A program made the translations under genes and the position numbers. A DNA stretch of 64,000 nt, from assembly GCF_016881405.1 (NCBI RefSeq), contig NZ_WOFE01000002.1, positions 62,001-126,000 on the forward strand, read 5' to 3'. The notes under the pieces were generated by a model. The model was given only the letters and a program-made list of their open reading frames with translations. It was not told the DNA's origin and did no database searches. Positions 62,151 through 64,000 of the stretch are shown here, piece after piece. Position 1 is the stretch's first letter. Every line of letters begins with the position of its first letter. Source of the DNA: Deefgea chitinilytica. GTDB taxonomy: Bacteria > Pseudomonadota > Gammaproteobacteria > Burkholderiales > Chitinibacteraceae.

Positions 62151-62861
62151 TCAGCGCGCTGCTTTGCAAATCTCAACAAACTCGAAGGCAGATAGCGCTG
62201 CGCCACCTACCAACACCCCATCGACATGCTTCACACCTAAAATTGATTCCGCATTATTCGACTTAACACTACCACCGTAGAGAACCTTAACCCGTTCATC
62301 CAATTGACTTTTAATCAAAGCGTGCATTGGTGATATTTGCTCGCTGGATGCAACCATGCCGCTCCCTACTGCCCAAGATGGTTCATACGCGACGGCATAC
62401 AAACCGATTGGCAACTGCTGCAAAACCTGTAACTGTGCCGCAACAACTTCTTCAGCTCGCCCCTCTCGGCGCTGCTCCGCAGACTCACCCACACAGTAAA
62501 TTCCGAACAGACCCGCATCTAAGGCCGCACGCATTTTAACACCAGCTTGCTCTGTCGTCTCACCAAATAATCGACGGCGTTCTGAATGACCGACAATCAC
62601 CATTTCACACCCGATATCAGCGAGCATCCCAGAAGAAACTTCACCGGTATAAGCCCCAATATGATACTGACTTAGGTCTTGAGCGCCACACTGCACATGG
62701 GTATTGTGCAAAAGCTGCTTCGCAAGCATCAAATAAGGAAATGGTACACAGACACCCACATTGGACTGTAATTTAGCCTGTGCAATTTCACCCAGCACCG
62801 ACTTAATTTGACCAATACTTCCATGCAACTTCCAATTACCCACTACCAGTTGCTTAGCCAT
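62151..62861 (-). CDS. tpiA: Triosephosphate isomerase
   Basis: 236 residues with the TIM barrel pattern: GNWKLHGS (Lys at ~11), VIVGHSERRRLFGE with catalytic His (~90), AYEPSWAVGSG with catalytic Glu (~159) and YGGSVKSNN (~196). It interconverts dihydroxyacetone phosphate and glyceraldehyde 3-phosphate. It is slightly shorter than the usual ~250 residues but the key residues are all present. Confidence 0.96.
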   Translation of the reverse strand: MAKQLVVGNWKLHGSIGQIKSVLGEIAQAKLQSNVGVCVPFPYLMLAKQLLHNTHVQCGAQDLSQYHIGAYTGEVSSGMLADIGCEMVIVGHSERRRLFGETTEQAGVKMRAALDAGLFGIYCVGESAEQRREGRAEEVVAAQLQVLQQLPIGLYAVAYEPSWAVGSGMVASSEQISPMHALIKSQLDERVKVLYGGSVKSNNAESILGVKHVDGVLVGGAALSAFEFVEICKAAR

Positions 62862-63127
62862 ACCAATATTGACTCCTCATTGAGTTTGAAATGGTAACGC
62901 CCACAGAGAATGGTAGTCAAACGCTAATGATCGATACCACCAAAGAAAACCAGTCGCCCCTATCTCTACGGTCACAATAACAGCACAGATTCAACGTGCT
63001 TTTTTCAATAGCACTCAGAAGCGGCATTAGATGATAATTTTGTAATATTACGGAAACAATTAGTGTTTACGATGCGTGCTGTTCAAAAAATTCTTACCCC
63101 TGATTATTTCTAGGAACCCAAAATATC

Positions 63128-64000
63128 ATGACTTTAGTTCATAAAATGCTGATTACTGCTGGCTTAGCTGCTGGCTTGTTCACACAAGCTATTGCTGCTG
63201 ACATTACAGGCGCTGGAGCGACATTCCCGTACCCTTTGTACGCAAAATGGGCTGAAATGTATAAAGCAAAAACTGGCACTGGCATGAACTACCAATCTAT
63301 TGGTTCAGGCGGTGGCATCAAGCAAATCTCAGCGAAGACTGTTGATTTTGGCGCTTCTGACATGCCGCTAAAACCTGCTGACTTGGATAAAGATGGCTTG
63401 ATGCAATTTCCAACGGTACTGGGTGGCGTGGTTCCAGTAGTTAATATTCCAGGCATACAACAAGGTCAACTGAAATTAAGCTCATCCGTATTGAGTGATA
63501 TTTACCTAGGTAAAATCAAAAAATGGAATGATCCTGTAATCGTTGCACTCAATCCTGGCGTAACACTACCTGATTTGAACATCACTGTAGTTCGTCGCTC
63601 AGACGGTTCTGGCACGACATTCCTCTTTACTGACTACCTGTCTAAAGTTTCACCAGAGTGGAAAGAAAAAGTTGGTGCCAATACCTCTGTTCAATGGCCA
63701 GCTGGTGTTGGTGGTAAAGGTAATGAAGGTGTTGCCAACTACGTACAGCGTATTAAAGGCGCTATCGGCTACGTTGAATTTGCTTATGCAAAACAAAACA
63801 AATTGTCATACACACAATTGAATAACTCAACAGGTACTTTTGTTAAGCCATCAGAAGAATCGTTTATCGCTGCTGCCGCTAGCGCTGATTGGAAGAACGC
63901 ACCTGGTATGTTCTTGGTAACAACAAATGCGCCAGGTAAAGAAGCATGGCCAATCGCTAGCCCTACTTTCATTTTGATGCACAAAAAACAAGACAAACCA
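63128..64000 (+). CDS. pstS: Phosphate ABC transporter substrate-binding protein PstS (partial, C-terminus off window)
   Basis: Open from ATG 63128 to the window end: 291 residues seen. A signal peptide (MTLVHKMLITAGLAAGLFTQ AIAA, ~1-24) is followed by ITGAGATFPYPLYAKW (~26-41), the phosphate-site GSGGGIKQI (~59-67), VDFGASDMPL and RRSDGSGTTFLFTDYL (~158-173). It captures phosphate in the periplasm for PstCAB. AGGA lies 13 bases before the ATG, slightly far. I looked for a Pho box in the 266 bases upstream and could not see a convincing one. Confidence 0.94.
   Translation, partial: MTLVHKMLITAGLAAGLFTQAIAADITGAGATFPYPLYAKWAEMYKAKTGTGMNYQSIGSGGGIKQISAKTVDFGASDMPLKPADLDKDGLMQFPTVLGGVVPVVNIPGIQQGQLKLSSSVLSDIYLGKIKKWNDPVIVALNPGVTLPDLNITVVRRSDGSGTTFLFTDYLSKVSPEWKEKVGANTSVQWPAGVGGKGNEGVANYVQRIKGAIGYVEFAYAKQNKLSYTQLNNSTGTFVKPSEESFIAAAASADWKNAPGMFLVTTNAPGKEAWPIASPTFILMHKKQDKP

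Noticed and set aside
62862-63127. Pho box before pstS
   Set aside because: No 7-4-7 repeat of TGTCA-like half sites could be read with confidence.
1-64000. CRISPR arrays, prophage or insertion sequence transposase
   Set aside because: No regularly spaced repeat array and no transposase, integrase or phage structural gene was found.

Overview
The window looks like chromosomal DNA of a betaproteobacterium, most probably of the order Neisseriales (Chitinibacter/Deefgea/Chromobacterium-like). This is inferred from the tpiA-secG-nuoA-to-N-DUF2818 gene order, the thrS-infC-rpmI-rplT-pheS-pheT-ihfA-merR block, the NsrR/NnrS nitric oxide module and a B12 locus behind one long leader. No taxonomy search was possible.

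Layout. 1-3.5 kb is an accessory patch: the start of a SIR2-like DUF4917 gene, a tiny overlapping ORF, a structured non-coding stretch, a small PD-(D/E)XK-like protein and a Sel1-like protein. 3.9-6.1 kb is a nitric oxide response module (nnrS, a DUF2249 gene, nsrR) with a good NsrR-type operator. 6.3-20.3 kb is a mosaic of stress and redox genes: three LysR regulators and a WYL regulator, an AhpD-like protein, a YHS protein, glutaredoxin, a bufferin-like DUF2282 peptide, DoxX, an SDR, ABM monooxygenase-like proteins, two glutathione S-transferases, and a PNPOx-ferredoxin reductase fusion. This part carries a family of ~50 bp intergenic repeats beginning TGGGTAT.

20.5-31.4 kb is a minus-strand cobalamin locus: riboswitch, btuB, cbiB, cobC/cobD, a B12-binding protein, cobO, a NYN-domain gene behind a hairpin-rich repeat, cbiA/cobB, then btuF-btuC-btuD. 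The riboswitch is unusual: a ~140 bp palindromic element sits between two of its conserved boxes, and a related element lies downstream of the DUF2282 gene. 31.6-34.5 kb encodes a GbsR/MarR regulator and a cyanide-insensitive-type bd oxidase. 34.7-35.6 kb is a SLATT + DUF1353 gene pair, and 36.1-38.8 kb a P-type cation ATPase.

39-46.7 kb is conserved translation machinery with tRNA-Pro(GGG) and tRNA-Val(GAC); infC appears to start at AUA. 46.8-61.6 kb is the complete 14-subunit complex I operon on the minus strand, preceded by secG and tpiA. The right edge holds the start of pstS on the plus strand.

The best candidates for something undescribed are the riboswitch with the embedded palindromic element, the ~50 bp repeat family, the SLATT-DUF1353 pair, the bufferin peptide without its usual modification genes, and the structured RNA-like stretch in front of the small nuclease-like gene. 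Start codons were moved downstream of the longest ORF where a ribosome binding site supported it.
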